Source: Bradyrhizobium sp. C9 (GTDB taxonomy: Bacteria; Pseudomonadota; Alphaproteobacteria; Rhizobiales; Xanthobacteraceae). Taken from it: a stretch of DNA of 64,000 nucleotides. Below are positions 39,583-48,924 of this stretch, piece after piece. A program made the translations under genes and the position numbers. The stretch spans positions 416,300 through 480,299 of the forward strand of contig NZ_NWTG01000004.1 in assembly GCF_002532045.1 (NCBI RefSeq). Direction: 5' to 3'. The notes beneath the pieces are model-generated. The model did not search any database. It had not been told where the DNA came from and was given only the letters and a program-made list of their open reading frames with translations. The number at the start of each line of letters is the position of its first letter. Positions within the stretch are counted from its first letter, which is position 1.

Positions 39583-41643
39583 ATGTCCAAACCACTGAAA
39601 TCGAACGCAAAAAGCAAATCTGCCGACGATCTGTTCGGAGCCCCGGAGCCGAAGGGACGCGCCCCGGCGAAGGCCGCTTCGCGGCCCACAGGAGACGCCG
39701 AAGCCGGTTATACGGCGGCTGATATCGAAGTGCTGGAAGGGCTGGAACCGGTTCGCCGGCGCCCTGGCATGTATATCGGCGGTACCGATGAGAAGGCGCT
39801 GCACCACCTGTTCGCCGAGGTGATCGACAACTGCATGGACGAGGCGCTCGCCGGCCACGCCACCTTCATCGACGTGGAGCTCACCACCGACGGCTTCCTG
39901 ACCGTGACCGACAATGGCCGCGGCATTCCGGTCGATCCGCATCCGAAATTCCCGAAGAAGTCGGCGCTCGAAGTCATCATGTGCACGCTGCATTCGGGCG
40001 GCAAGTTCGACTCCAAGGTCTACGAGACCTCGGGCGGTCTGCACGGTGTCGGCGTCTCGGTGGTCAACGCCCTCTCCTCACGGCTCGAGGTCGAGGTCGC
40101 GCGCAGCGGGCAGTTGCACCGCATGACGTTCGAGCGCGGCCATCCCAAGGGCAAGCTCGAAGACCTCGGCAAGGTCAACAACCGCCGCGGCACGCGGATT
40201 CGCTTCAAGCCGGACACCGACATCTTCGGCGCCAAGGCGGCCTTCAGGCCGCAGCGTCTGTTCAAGATGACGCGCTCGAAGGCCTATCTGTTCGGCGGCG
40301 TCGAGATCCGCTGGCACTGCGACCAGCAGCTGTTGAAGGGCGTCGAGGACGTCCCGACGGAAGCCAAGTTTCACTTCCCCGGCGGCCTGAAGGATTATCT
40401 CGCCGCGGCGATCCACGCCGACACGCTGGTGCATCAGGATATCTTCTCCGGCAAATCCGGCCGCAGCGGCGCGCATGGCGCCTGCGAATGGGCCGTGGCC
40501 TGGACGGCCGATGCCGACGGCTTCCTGTCGTCCTACACCAACACGGTGCCGACGCCCGACGGCGGCACGCATGAATCGGGCCTGCGCAGCGCACTGCTGC
40601 GCGGCCTGAAGGACCACGCCGAGCGCGCCGGTCAGGGCAAGCGCGCGGCCTCCATCACTTCGGAAGACGTGATGGTGGGCGCGGCGGTGATGCTCTCGGT
40701 GTTCGTGCGCGAGCCTGAATTCCAGGGCCAAACCAAAGACCGGCTCGCCACCGCCGAAGCGCAGCGCATCGTCGAACAGGCGATGAAGGACCCGTTCGAC
40801 CATTGGCTGTCGGGCAATCCGAACCAGGCCAACCGGCTGCTCGATTTCGTGATCGATCGCGCCGAGGAACGGCTGCGGCGCCGCCAGGAAAAGGAAACCG
40901 CGCGCAAGACCGCCGGCAAGAAGCTGCGCCTTCCCGGCAAGCTCGCGGATTGCTCCGATGCCGGCACCGAAGGCTCCGAACTCTTCATCGTCGAAGGTGA
41001 CTCGGCCGGCGGCAGCGCCAAGCAGGCGCGCGATCGCAAGACCCAGGCCGTGCTGCCGCTGCGCGGCAAGATCCTCAACGTCGCGTCCGCCGGCAAGGAC
41101 AAGCTGACCGCCAACGCGCAACTCTCCGACCTCGTGCAGGCGATCGGCAGCGGCACGCTCGCGCACTATCGCGAAGAGGATCTGCGCTATCAGCGCATCA
41201 TCATCATGACCGACGCCGACGTCGACGGCGCGCACATCGCGTCGCTCCTGATCACCTTCTTCTACCGGCAGATGCCGCGGCTGATCGACGAAGGGCATCT
41301 CTATCTGGCGGTGCCGCCGCTCTACAAATTGAAGCACGGCACCAAGTCGGTTTACGCCCGCGACGACGCGCACAAGGAAGAGCTGCTCAAGAGCGAATTC
41401 AACGCCAACGCCAAGGTCGAGGTGAATCGCTTCAAAGGGCTCGGTGAGATGATGCCGGCGCAGCTGAAGGAAACCACGATGGATCCGGCCAAGCGCACGC
41501 TGCTGCGCGTGGTGCTGCTCGCCGACGATCGTGAAGGCACCGCCGACTCGGTTGAGCGGCTGATGGGCACCAAGGCGGAAGCCCGCTTTGCCTTCATCTC
41601 GGACAAGGCCGAATTCGCCAGTGACGATCTCCTCGACGTCTAA
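39583..41643 (+). CDS. parE: DNA topoisomerase IV subunit B
   Basis: A 686-residue type IIA topoisomerase B subunit. The GHKL ATPase domain opens LEGLEPVRRRPGMYIGGT with EVIDNCMDEALAG, TVTDNGRGIP and SGGLHGVGVSVVNALS; the TOPRIM domain has ELFIVEGDSAGGSAKQARDR and TDADVDGAHIASLL, and the end is RFKGLGEMMP. It lacks the large insert of many GyrB proteins and PxxxG GyrB features, and the first 40 residues are a polar extension, which fits ParE. It decatenates daughter chromosomes with ParC. A terminator follows at 41673. Confidence 0.93.
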   Translation: MSKPLKSNAKSKSADDLFGAPEPKGRAPAKAASRPTGDAEAGYTAADIEVLEGLEPVRRRPGMYIGGTDEKALHHLFAEVIDNCMDEALAGHATFIDVELTTDGFLTVTDNGRGIPVDPHPKFPKKSALEVIMCTLHSGGKFDSKVYETSGGLHGVGVSVVNALSSRLEVEVARSGQLHRMTFERGHPKGKLEDLGKVNNRRGTRIRFKPDTDIFGAKAAFRPQRLFKMTRSKAYLFGGVEIRWHCDQQLLKGVEDVPTEAKFHFPGGLKDYLAAAIHADTLVHQDIFSGKSGRSGAHGACEWAVAWTADADGFLSSYTNTVPTPDGGTHESGLRSALLRGLKDHAERAGQGKRAASITSEDVMVGAAVMLSVFVREPEFQGQTKDRLATAEAQRIVEQAMKDPFDHWLSGNPNQANRLLDFVIDRAEERLRRRQEKETARKTAGKKLRLPGKLADCSDAGTEGSELFIVEGDSAGGSAKQARDRKTQAVLPLRGKILNVASAGKDKLTANAQLSDLVQAIGSGTLAHYREEDLRYQRIIIMTDADVDGAHIASLLITFFYRQMPRLIDEGHLYLAVPPLYKLKHGTKSVYARDDAHKEELLKSEFNANAKVEVNRFKGLGEMMPAQLKETTMDPAKRTLLRVVLLADDREGTADSVERLMGTKAEARFAFISDKAEFASDDLLDV

Positions 41644-41672
41644 GGCCAACCAACTGATTTAAAATGATTTTC

Positions 41673-41701
41673 CGGCCGCCCCAGATCGGGGCGGCCGTTT
41701 T
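41673..41701 (+). terminator. parE terminator
   Basis: CGGCCGCCCC (41673-41682) pairs perfectly with GGGGCGGCCG (41688-41697), 5-base loop, followed by TTTTCGTTC. It starts 30 bases after the parE stop. Confidence 0.85.
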
Positions 41702-41869
41702 CGTTCGCGCGTTCGGAGAGTGCCCGCGACTTCGTTTTCGGGCGGTTGTGTCTCACCCGCAACAGCATTTCCGGCGGAACCACGTATAGTCCTGACATGA
41801 GTTTCGGGAATCGGTGCTACCGCGACCCCGTCAGCGACCCGATCGAACGCTAAAGTCGAGGATTTGGAT

Positions 41870-42661
41870 ATGAAGAAGATTTTGCTCGCTCTGACCGCGG
41901 TTGCTGCGATGACGGGTTCCGCGTCGGCTGCCGATCTGGCCGCCCGCCCCTACACCAAGGCTCCGGCCCCGATCGCGGTGGCGCCGAGCTGGACCGGCTT
42001 CTACATCTTCGGCGGTGGCGGCGGCGGCGTCTGGGACGCTGACACCGGCGTCCAGTCGACCGTCACGGGCGCGCCGATCCTCGGCTTCAACCAGCGCCAG
42101 GGCGGCGATGGCTGGTTCGGTACCGTCGGTGCCGGTTACGACTGGCAGACCGCCAACAGCTGGGTCCTCGGCGTGTTCGCCGACGGTCAGTTCGGAAGCC
42201 TGAAGGGCACGATCCAGGATCAGGGTCCGTTCCTCGCTGGCAACATCAAGAACGACTACAGCTGGGCCGCCGGTGCGCGCCTCGGTTATCTGGTCGCTCC
42301 GAACGTTCTGTCCTACGTCAACGCCGGTTACTCCAGCTCGCACTGGAAGGGCACCACGCTGTTCAACACCGCGACCGCTCTTCCGGCCGGCCTGCACACC
42401 AACGGCTTCGATCGCAGCGGCTGGTTCGTCGGCGGCGGCGTCGAGAACAACTTGAACATCTTCGGCATCACCGCGCCGGGCTGGTTCATGAAGACCGAGT
42501 ACCGCGCTGCCTACTACGACAACAAGAACATCTCGGAACTCGCCGACGTCACCAACATCTCGAACGGCCGCGACATCACCTTCAAGCCGTTCGTCCAGAC
42601 CATCAGCACCTCGCTGGTCTACCGCTTCAACTGGACCGGTCCGGTTGTTGCCAAGTACTGA
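41870..42661 (+). CDS. Omp31-like outer membrane beta-barrel protein
   Basis: A 263-residue protein with a signal peptide (MKKILLALTAVAAMTGSASA) followed by ADLAARPYTKAPAPIAVA, the mature start shared with many Bradyrhizobium outer membrane proteins. Alternating aromatic and Gly-rich strands (WTGFYIFGGGGGGVW, FGTVGAGYDWQ, SWAAGARLGYLVA) and the C-terminal YRFNWTGPVVAKY fit an eight-strand barrel (OMP_b-brl). A second protein of the same family is at 43805-44581 on the other strand. ATG 41870 has GAGG upstream. A strong terminator follows. Confidence 0.9.
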   Translation: MKKILLALTAVAAMTGSASAADLAARPYTKAPAPIAVAPSWTGFYIFGGGGGGVWDADTGVQSTVTGAPILGFNQRQGGDGWFGTVGAGYDWQTANSWVLGVFADGQFGSLKGTIQDQGPFLAGNIKNDYSWAAGARLGYLVAPNVLSYVNAGYSSSHWKGTTLFNTATALPAGLHTNGFDRSGWFVGGGVENNLNIFGITAPGWFMKTEYRAAYYDNKNISELADVTNISNGRDITFKPFVQTISTSLVYRFNWTGPVVAKY

Positions 42662-42691
42662 GCTGAATACGCCCTGCTGATCTGGCAGACG

Positions 42692-42721
42692 AAAAGCCCC
42701 GGCATTGTCCGGGGCTTTTTT
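42692..42721 (+). terminator. Omp31-like gene terminator
   Basis: AAAAGCCCCGG (42692-42702) pairs perfectly with CCGGGGCTTTT (42709-42719) around CATTGT, with a T run through 42721. Confidence 0.9.
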
Positions 42722-42857
42722 GTTGCCCGAACGGCTTCGGAAACGATCGCGCGCGCAAGCCTCCTGGCGCAGGGCCGACCGGCCGCGCCCGATCTGGTCA
42801 GCGCTGTAGCGATCGGGCACTCTCGCGCCCGGATTCAAACCACAGCGGACAACAACA

Positions 42858-43628
42858 ATGAGAAACGGACAGTTTGATCTCTCGGGCCGGGTCGCGATCG
42901 TCACCGGCGGCAATGGCGGCATCGGGCTCGGCATGGCGCGCGGCCTCGCGGATGCCGGCGCGGCGGTTGCCGTGGTCGGCCGCAACGAGGCGAAATCGAA
43001 GGCCGCCGTCGAGGATCTGGGCAAGCGCGGCGTCAAGGCGATCGCCGTGGCCACTGACGTCACCGACAAGGCCGCCGTCGCGGCGATGGTCGAGCGGGTC
43101 ATCGGCGAGCTCGGCCGGATCGACATCCTCGTCAACAACGCCGGCATGAGCATCCGCAAGCCGCCGCACGAACTCGAGCTCGACGAGTGGAGCCGCGTGA
43201 TCGACACCAACCTCACCAGCGCCTTCCTGTGCTCGAAGGCGGCCTATCCTGCGCTCAAGGCCTCGGGCCACGGCAAGATCATCAATATCGGCTCCATGAT
43301 GTCGATCTTCGGCGCGAGCTTCGCCGCGGCTTATGCCGCCAGCAAGGGCGGCATCGTGCAGTACACCCGCGCCTGCGCCAACGCCTGGGCCCCCGACAAC
43401 ATCCAGGTCAATGCCATCCTGCCCGGCTGGATCGACACCGATCTGACGAAGGGCGCGCGCCAGCAGGTCGCCGGGCTGCACGAGCGCGTGCTTGCACGCA
43501 CGCCGGCGGCCCGCTGGGGCGCGATCGACGACTTCTCGGGGATCGCCGTGTTCCTGGCCTCGCCGGCGTCGGACTTCGTCACCGGCACCGCGATCCCGGT
43601 CGACGGCGGCTATTCGGTGATGGCCTGA
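42858..43628 (+). CDS. short-chain dehydrogenase/reductase
   Basis: A 256-residue classical SDR. TGGNGGIGLGMA at about 16-27 is the cofactor motif, VNNAGMS the NAG motif, and the catalytic Ser, Tyr and Lys are in IGSMMSIFGASFAAAYAASKGG. The end, FVTGTAIPVDGGYSVMA, is typical of gluconate-5- and 2-deoxygluconate-3-dehydrogenase relatives. The substrate is unknown. It is followed by a stem loop at 43649 and by the repeat at 43697. Confidence 0.88.
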   Translation: MRNGQFDLSGRVAIVTGGNGGIGLGMARGLADAGAAVAVVGRNEAKSKAAVEDLGKRGVKAIAVATDVTDKAAVAAMVERVIGELGRIDILVNNAGMSIRKPPHELELDEWSRVIDTNLTSAFLCSKAAYPALKASGHGKIINIGSMMSIFGASFAAAYAASKGGIVQYTRACANAWAPDNIQVNAILPGWIDTDLTKGARQQVAGLHERVLARTPAARWGAIDDFSGIAVFLASPASDFVTGTAIPVDGGYSVMA

Positions 43629-43648
43629 AACACCGAATCCCTGAAACA

Positions 43649-43678
43649 CAAGAGCCCCGGCGCTGGCCGGGGCTCTTG
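43649..43678 (+). terminator. SDR gene terminator-like hairpin
   Basis: CAAGAGCCCCGG (43649-43660) pairs perfectly with CCGGGGCTCTTG (43667-43678), 6-base loop. The T tract after it is poor, so termination may be modest; the stem is long and symmetrical and could act in both directions. Confidence 0.6.
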
Positions 43679-43696
43679 CATCCTGTTCGCCTCACT

Positions 43697-43802
43697 AAAG
43701 CGTTTTCGAGCGAAGTGGCTACCGGTTCGCGTGAAGAAAACGCGTCAAAACTAGAATCTAGAGTCCCGTTCCGATTCAATCGGAACGGGATAGGGCTCTA
43801 GA
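43697..43802 (+). repeat. Bradyrhizobium-type intergenic repeat, copy B
   Basis: AAAGCGTTTTCGAGCGAAGTGG at the start, then ACCGGTTCGCGTGAAGAAAACGCGTC, and a final 10-bp hairpin TCCCGTTCCG/CGGAACGGGA. This is the fullest copy; the middle AAACGCG/CGCGTTTT parts can pair with the start. It lies between convergent genes. Confidence 0.8.
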
Positions 43803-43804
43803 GC

Positions 43805-44581
43805 TCAGTAGCGCGCGATCACCGGCGCGTCGAACTTGTAGTTCATGCGCACCACCGCCCACTGGATGTCGCGCGGCTTGGCGTCGAACGTGTAGGTGCC
43901 CGCAGCGGTCCCTGCGAGCTGATAGGTCTGACGCTCGAAGGCTGCGTAGTTGTACTCGACGCCGATGGTCCAGTTGCGGGTGATGCCGTATTCCCAGCCG
44001 GCGCCGACCGTCCAGCCGCTGGCCCAATGGGTCTGGCTGCCGGAGCCGGTTGCCGGCGGAACGTTGTCGACGACGGACAGGCGGTTGTTCACGCCGGCAT
44101 AGCCGCCCTTGAAATAGAGCAAATTGTTCTGGATCGCGTAGCCGGCACGGCCGACGATCGTTGCCATGACGTTCGAGCGCCAGCTGAATTGATCGTCGCG
44201 GCCGGCGCCGAACACCGTGTTGGTGACGCGGCCGGAATTGTCGAGCGCCGAGATCGTGCCCTCGACGCCGAACACGAAGTTGTTGGCCTGCCAGTTGTAG
44301 CCGATCTGACCGCCGCCCATGAAACCTGAGCCGCGTTGCCGAAAGCCCTGGCCGGGCGCGAGATCGCCGAACGCCGTCGTGTTCGCGCTGTTGATCCACT
44401 GCTCGTTGGTCCAGGCGCCGCCGAGATGGCCGCCGATGTAGAAGCCGGACCAGTTGTAGACCGTTTCCACATAGGCCGGCGCCTTGGTGTACGGACGGGC
44501 GGCAAGATCGGCGGCCGATGCGGCACTGAGGCCGAGCGCCGTGGTCACGGTGAGCGCGGCTATGAATTTGGCACGAGACAT
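43805..44581 (-). CDS. Omp31-like outer membrane beta-barrel protein
   Basis: A 258-residue protein with a signal peptide (AALTVTTALGLSAASA) followed by ADLAARPYTKAPAYVETV, the same mature start as the protein at 41870. Strand patterns (WSGFYIGGHLGGAW, GGGQIGYNWQANNFVFGVEG, WTVGAGWEYGITRNWTIGVEY) and the C-terminal NYKFDAPVIARY mark an eight-strand barrel. ATG 44581 follows GGGGATG. It is downstream of the monooxygenase gene by 198 bases on the same strand. Confidence 0.9.
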   Translation of the reverse strand: MSRAKFIAALTVTTALGLSAASAADLAARPYTKAPAYVETVYNWSGFYIGGHLGGAWTNEQWINSANTTAFGDLAPGQGFRQRGSGFMGGGQIGYNWQANNFVFGVEGTISALDNSGRVTNTVFGAGRDDQFSWRSNVMATIVGRAGYAIQNNLLYFKGGYAGVNNRLSVVDNVPPATGSGSQTHWASGWTVGAGWEYGITRNWTIGVEYNYAAFERQTYQLAGTAAGTYTFDAKPRDIQWAVVRMNYKFDAPVIARY

Positions 44582-44779
44582 GGTGGCATCCCCAGATTGT
44601 CTGATGGGGATGAGCTTTCCCAGAGAGACCCTTACCAAAAGCAAACCGCGGGAACCGGCCGTGCAGAATCCGTGTGCGCCGTTTCGAATCATGTCTGTCT
44701 GTTGCAATCACGCAACTTCTAACGGCTCCTTTAAGCGGCTGTTATCCTTGATAAATTCTATCCGCGCGCACAACGTCCG

Positions 44780-46024
44780 TCAGCGCGCGGCCGGCGAATG
44801 CACGTGCTCCGGCCGCACCCCGACCGCGACAAGGCGCGCCGTCAGCGCCTGCAGCCAAGGCATCGCGGTGATCAACCGCAACGCGAACGGCACCGGTTGG
44901 TCGCCGCCCTTCAGCGCGGCGCTGATGATGTTGTTCTGCGCGATCACCTGCATGCGCTGCGTCACCCGCACCGGGAATTCGCGGCGACGACGCACCGCAT
45001 CGAGCTCGTGCTCCGTCGGACAGCCTTGTGCGAGCTTGGCCGCCAGGATGTTGGCGGTCGCGACCGCGTCCTGCACCGCGAGGTTGACGCCGACGCCGCC
45101 GATCGGCGACATCGCGTGCGCAGCGTCGCCGATGCAGAGCAGGCCGGGACGGGTCCAGCGCGTCAGGCGATTGATCGCGACCGTGAGCAGCTTGACGTCG
45201 TCAAAGCTCCTCACGTCGGCAATACCGGCCTTGAGGATCGGCGCGAGCCGCAGCACGTCGTCGAGCAGCGCCGGCAATCCCCTCGCCTTCACGGCCTCAT
45301 ACTGTCCCTTGGCGATCACATAGGCGCATTGCCAATAGTCGCCGCGATCGAACGTCACCATCATCTTGCCCTGGTCGATGCGGGCGAACAAATTCTCGGT
45401 CTCGTCCCGGCGCCGCCCGACCCGAAACCACAGCACGTCCATCGGCGCGCCGATCTCCTCGACGTCGAGGCCGGCGCGCTCGCGCACGATCGAATGCCGA
45501 CCGTCGCAGCCGATGGTGAGATCGGCTTCGATCTCGATCGGGCCATCAGGCGTGTTCACGTGGACGCCCGCAACAGCGTCGCCGCGCCGGATCAGGTCGG
45601 TCGCCTCGGCGCTCATCAGCACCTCGAGCGAAGGGAAACGCTTGCCGCTCTCGCGCAGGAAATTGAGGAAGTCCCACTGCGGCATCATCGCGATGAAAGG
45701 ATATTTGACGGTGAGGCGGCTGAGGTCGGCGATCCGCACCGAGGTGCCGCCGAACACGCCGTCGAGCTTCTGGATGTCCTGGTGCGGCAGTTTCAGGAAG
45801 TCGTCGATCAGACCGAGTTCATCCATCACCTGCAGGGTCGACGGATGCACGGTGTCGCCGCGGAAGTCGCGGAAGAAGTCGGCGTGCTTCTCCAGCACCA
45901 CGACATCGACCCCGGCGCGCGCGAGCAGATAGCCGAGCATCATGCCGGCCGGCCCGCCGCCGACGACGCAGCAGCGCACTTTCATCTGGCGCGTGTTCGG
46001 CGCTGCCGAATTGCCTGCATCCAT
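44780..46024 (-). CDS. FAD-dependent monooxygenase
   Basis: A 414-residue flavoprotein aromatic hydroxylase type enzyme (UbiH/PobA group). The FAD-binding GxGxxG is CCVVGGGPAGMMLG, the DG motif is TIGCDGRHSIVRE, and the GD motif is LCIGDAAHAMSPIGGVGVN. The substrate is unknown; relatives hydroxylate aromatic rings or quinone precursors using NAD(P)H and oxygen. A second possible start, MKVRCCVV, lies 13 codons in. No ring-cleavage gene is nearby. Confidence 0.88.
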   Translation of the reverse strand: MDAGNSAAPNTRQMKVRCCVVGGGPAGMMLGYLLARAGVDVVVLEKHADFFRDFRGDTVHPSTLQVMDELGLIDDFLKLPHQDIQKLDGVFGGTSVRIADLSRLTVKYPFIAMMPQWDFLNFLRESGKRFPSLEVLMSAEATDLIRRGDAVAGVHVNTPDGPIEIEADLTIGCDGRHSIVRERAGLDVEEIGAPMDVLWFRVGRRRDETENLFARIDQGKMMVTFDRGDYWQCAYVIAKGQYEAVKARGLPALLDDVLRLAPILKAGIADVRSFDDVKLLTVAINRLTRWTRPGLLCIGDAAHAMSPIGGVGVNLAVQDAVATANILAAKLAQGCPTEHELDAVRRRREFPVRVTQRMQVIAQNNIISAALKGGDQPVPFALRLITAMPWLQALTARLVAVGVRPEHVHSPAAR

Positions 46025-46096
46025 GATGCCTTCCCTACCGCTGCTTCGACCCTCAGGCCTCGATTGTAACGCGGACAGGGCGACAAGGATGCAAGG

Positions 46097-47605
46097 CTAT
46101 CGCCTGAACGTCTTGATTTCCGACACGCTGCCGTCGCGGTAGGTCAGCTCCACCGAAACCGATTTGGTCTGCGGCGCGAGCTTCAGATAGGGCTGCGCGT
46201 CGGACGGGATTGCGCTCGGATCGCGCGAATTGCAGACCGGCATCTTCAACACCTTATCCGGTACCGCGGTGTCGATGCCGATCCGCACCTCGCGGATCGC
46301 GCAGCGATATGACATCAGGTGCGTGTAGTAGACGAGCAGCCCATTGAACTCGCGGAACGACAGCCAGCTCGTCGCGGTCATGTCGAGGATCTTGCGCTGG
46401 TCGCGGATCAGCGCGGCATCGGGATCGAACTTGATCGGGAACGGCCCCTGCATCTCGCCCTGCGTATCGACGTACCGGAGCTCGATCGTCGCCGCTGGCG
46501 CATCGGCCGGCAGCTCGATCGATGGATTGGGCATCCGCTTGCGCGTGCGCGGATCGAGCGTGTCCATGAAGCCGGTTTCGCGGAAGTCGCCGCTGTCGCC
46601 GATCCGCCAGGAGATGCCGAGCGTCGGATCGGCAATCGAGAACACGACGGTCCAGCCGCCATTGTGCCGCGAGAAGCTCGCGATCGGCGCGTTGATCGAG
46701 TCTTCCTTCGGCAGCTTCGGCACCGAGACCGGCGGCAGCGCGGCCACCTGCTGCGGCGGAGCGGACGGCTTGGCCGCCTCGGCCTGCGCCTCTGCCTTCC
46801 CTTTGGCGATCCCGTTCAGGAACACGTCGTCGACCATCTGGTCGAAATAGACCGGAATCTGCTTGTGCTTCACGGTCTCGGCCATCTCGCTGACCAGGCG
46901 CCGCGTACGCTGGGCGACCTGCACCAGGTTTTCACCGGGCTGCAGCAGCTCCCTGGCAAAGGTCCGCGTGAACACCGAATTGGGATTGGCGTCGTCGTTC
47001 GACAGACGGTCGAGCGCGGTCTGGCGCGGCCCTGCCGAGAACACCGAAAACACGCCTTCCGGCAGCTGCGTCATCGGCGCGAGGCCACCGCCGCCGGCAA
47101 CCGCGCGCGTGCCGGCGCGCTCGAATGGATTGTTGCGGCAGGCGTCGAACACCAGGATCGAGGTCCGCGCCTTCTTGTTCTGCAACCGCTCGATGATGCG
47201 GTCGGCGAGAACCGAGGCGTCGCGCACCAGCTCTTCCTGCCCTTCGGTGGCGGCCGGCACGTCGGTCGGGAGCAGGAAATTCTGGCCTGCGATCTCGAAG
47301 CCGTGACCGGCATAGAAGAAGAACGCGGTGTCGCCGGGTTCCACGGCGCGGTCGAAGGCAAGCAGCGTCTCGGAGAACGCCTGCCGGTTCAAATTCTCGG
47401 CTACCATGACGTTGAAACCGAGCTGCTTCAGCGTGTCGCCCATGGTACGGGCGTCGTTGACCGCCTTCTGCAGCTTCGGCACGTTCCTGTAATCATTGTT
47501 GCCGATCACCAGCGCGACGCGCTTTTCAGCCTGGGCGGGGGCCGCCGATGCAACAAATGCGACAGCCAACAGGGTCGCCGAAAGTCTCGAAAACCAGCTC
47601 TTCAT
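46097..47605 (-). CDS. exported caspase family (C14) protein
   Basis: A 502-residue protein with a signal peptide (RLSATLLAVAFVASAAPAQA) and an N-terminal caspase-like domain (about 28-245). It opens KRVALVIGNNDYRNVP; the catalytic pair is His101 in FFYAGHGFEI and Cys156 in LVFDACRNNP. A Pro/Ala-rich linker (about 275-305) leads to an uncharacterised C-terminal domain of about 200 residues that looks like beta structure. Both catalytic residues are intact, so protease activity is plausible, in the periplasm. ATG 47605 gives the signal peptide. Confidence 0.87.
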   Translation of the reverse strand: MKSWFSRLSATLLAVAFVASAAPAQAEKRVALVIGNNDYRNVPKLQKAVNDARTMGDTLKQLGFNVMVAENLNRQAFSETLLAFDRAVEPGDTAFFFYAGHGFEIAGQNFLLPTDVPAATEGQEELVRDASVLADRIIERLQNKKARTSILVFDACRNNPFERAGTRAVAGGGGLAPMTQLPEGVFSVFSAGPRQTALDRLSNDDANPNSVFTRTFARELLQPGENLVQVAQRTRRLVSEMAETVKHKQIPVYFDQMVDDVFLNGIAKGKAEAQAEAAKPSAPPQQVAALPPVSVPKLPKEDSINAPIASFSRHNGGWTVVFSIADPTLGISWRIGDSGDFRETGFMDTLDPRTRKRMPNPSIELPADAPAATIELRYVDTQGEMQGPFPIKFDPDAALIRDQRKILDMTATSWLSFREFNGLLVYYTHLMSYRCAIREVRIGIDTAVPDKVLKMPVCNSRDPSAIPSDAQPYLKLAPQTKSVSVELTYRDGSVSEIKTFRR

Positions 47606-47856
47606 CCCAATTCCCGCCTGCACGACAAGTGCGCCGCTCGTGCGACCGCCGCCTAATAGTCGGATCAGCCGTTTGGCCGGTTCAAGGCCGACGCCGGATG
47701 GCCGTCGTGACCGCCCCCTTGGCGACCCTCTCGGCCCCCATGAGGCGTCCCGTCCGCCTCCGGTCAAGTTTCTTTTTACGGCTCGCGTGATAGATTCCGG
47801 CTTCCGTCCGGCGCGAGCTCTCCGCACGTCCCAAGGGCACTCCAGGGGCTTTTTCC

Positions 47857-48810
47857 GTGTACACATGGTCCACTGACCAAGTCGATCCTCGCGATCGCTT
47901 CGACTATTGGCGCGAGGTCCGCGCCAAGGGGTTGTTCGGCGTCACTGCGGAACTCGAACCCGAACGCCGCCGCGACTTTTTCGGCGAGTTCTCGCTGCGC
48001 CAGCTCGGCGATGCCGGGCTGGTCGAGCTGCGTGCCTCGCCCTACCGCGTCGAGCGGCGCGCCGGCGACATCGCGGACGCGCGCAGCGACAGCCTGTGCA
48101 TCTATCAGCAGCTCGGCGGTGGCGGCTGGTTCGGCGGCGCGCGGCTCGATGAATTCGCGGTGCGCGACGGCATGTTCGCGACCAGCTATTCGGACCTGCC
48201 CTATCGCACCGCCCCGCTGCACGATGACGGCTTCCATTTGCGCATCATCAAGATCCCGGTGACGAACGTCGTCCCGGCGGGCGCCGAACTCGGCGAACTG
48301 GTCCCGAGGCCCGTGCAGGATGAGACCGCGCTGCAGCCGCTGCTGGAATCCTGCTTCCGCGACCTCATCGAAGGCCATGACGCCACCGCGGCGGATACGG
48401 CCCCGATGCTGCAGGCACTCGCCCATATCGCGCTGATCGAGCGCGGCATCATGCGGCCGAAGAGCCGGCTCGCGCAGCAGGCCCTGCGAAGCGCGCATCT
48501 GTCGCTGGCCCGCCGCCTGATCCGGCGACATCTCGCGAATGCGGCACTGACGCCGAGCCTGATCGCCGGTCTGCTCGGCATCTCGGTCCGTCACCTGCAC
48601 ATCCTGTTCGAGGAAACGGAGCAGACCTTCTCGGAGACCGTCACCGCGCTTCGGCTCGAGCAAAGCCGCCGCCTGCTCCGCGAGCAGTCCGGGCAGACCA
48701 TCGCCGAGGTCGCGTTCGCCTGCGGCTTCGAGAGCCTCGCGACGTTCTACCGCCTCTTCAATGCATCCGAATCGATGACCCCGGGCGATTACCGGGCACG
48801 GGTGGCCTGA
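47857..48810 (+). CDS. AraC family transcriptional regulator with sensor domain
   Basis: A 317-residue regulator. The N-terminal half (about 1-180) is an AraC_binding_2-like sensor (FDYWREVRAKGLFGV at the start), and the C-terminal half has two helix-turn-helix motifs: LTPSLIAGLLGISVRHLHILFEE and QTIAEVAFACGFESLATFYRLF. GTG 47857 has CCAGGGG upstream. It is divergent from the caspase-like gene with 251 bases between, so might control it. Its C-terminal half is closely similar to that of the protein at 49731. Confidence 0.88.
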   Translation: MYTWSTDQVDPRDRFDYWREVRAKGLFGVTAELEPERRRDFFGEFSLRQLGDAGLVELRASPYRVERRAGDIADARSDSLCIYQQLGGGGWFGGARLDEFAVRDGMFATSYSDLPYRTAPLHDDGFHLRIIKIPVTNVVPAGAELGELVPRPVQDETALQPLLESCFRDLIEGHDATAADTAPMLQALAHIALIERGIMRPKSRLAQQALRSAHLSLARRLIRRHLANAALTPSLIAGLLGISVRHLHILFEETEQTFSETVTALRLEQSRRLLREQSGQTIAEVAFACGFESLATFYRLFNASESMTPGDYRARVA

Positions 48811-48924
48811 GCCTCGATCCGGACTGGCCGGGACACCGGGCTGTTGCGGGTTGCTAAAGCGCCGTGATGCCCGTAATCGGGATTCCCGGCGTCGCGCGCC
48901 GTCCTCGTCGTCCCTGGAATCCTG

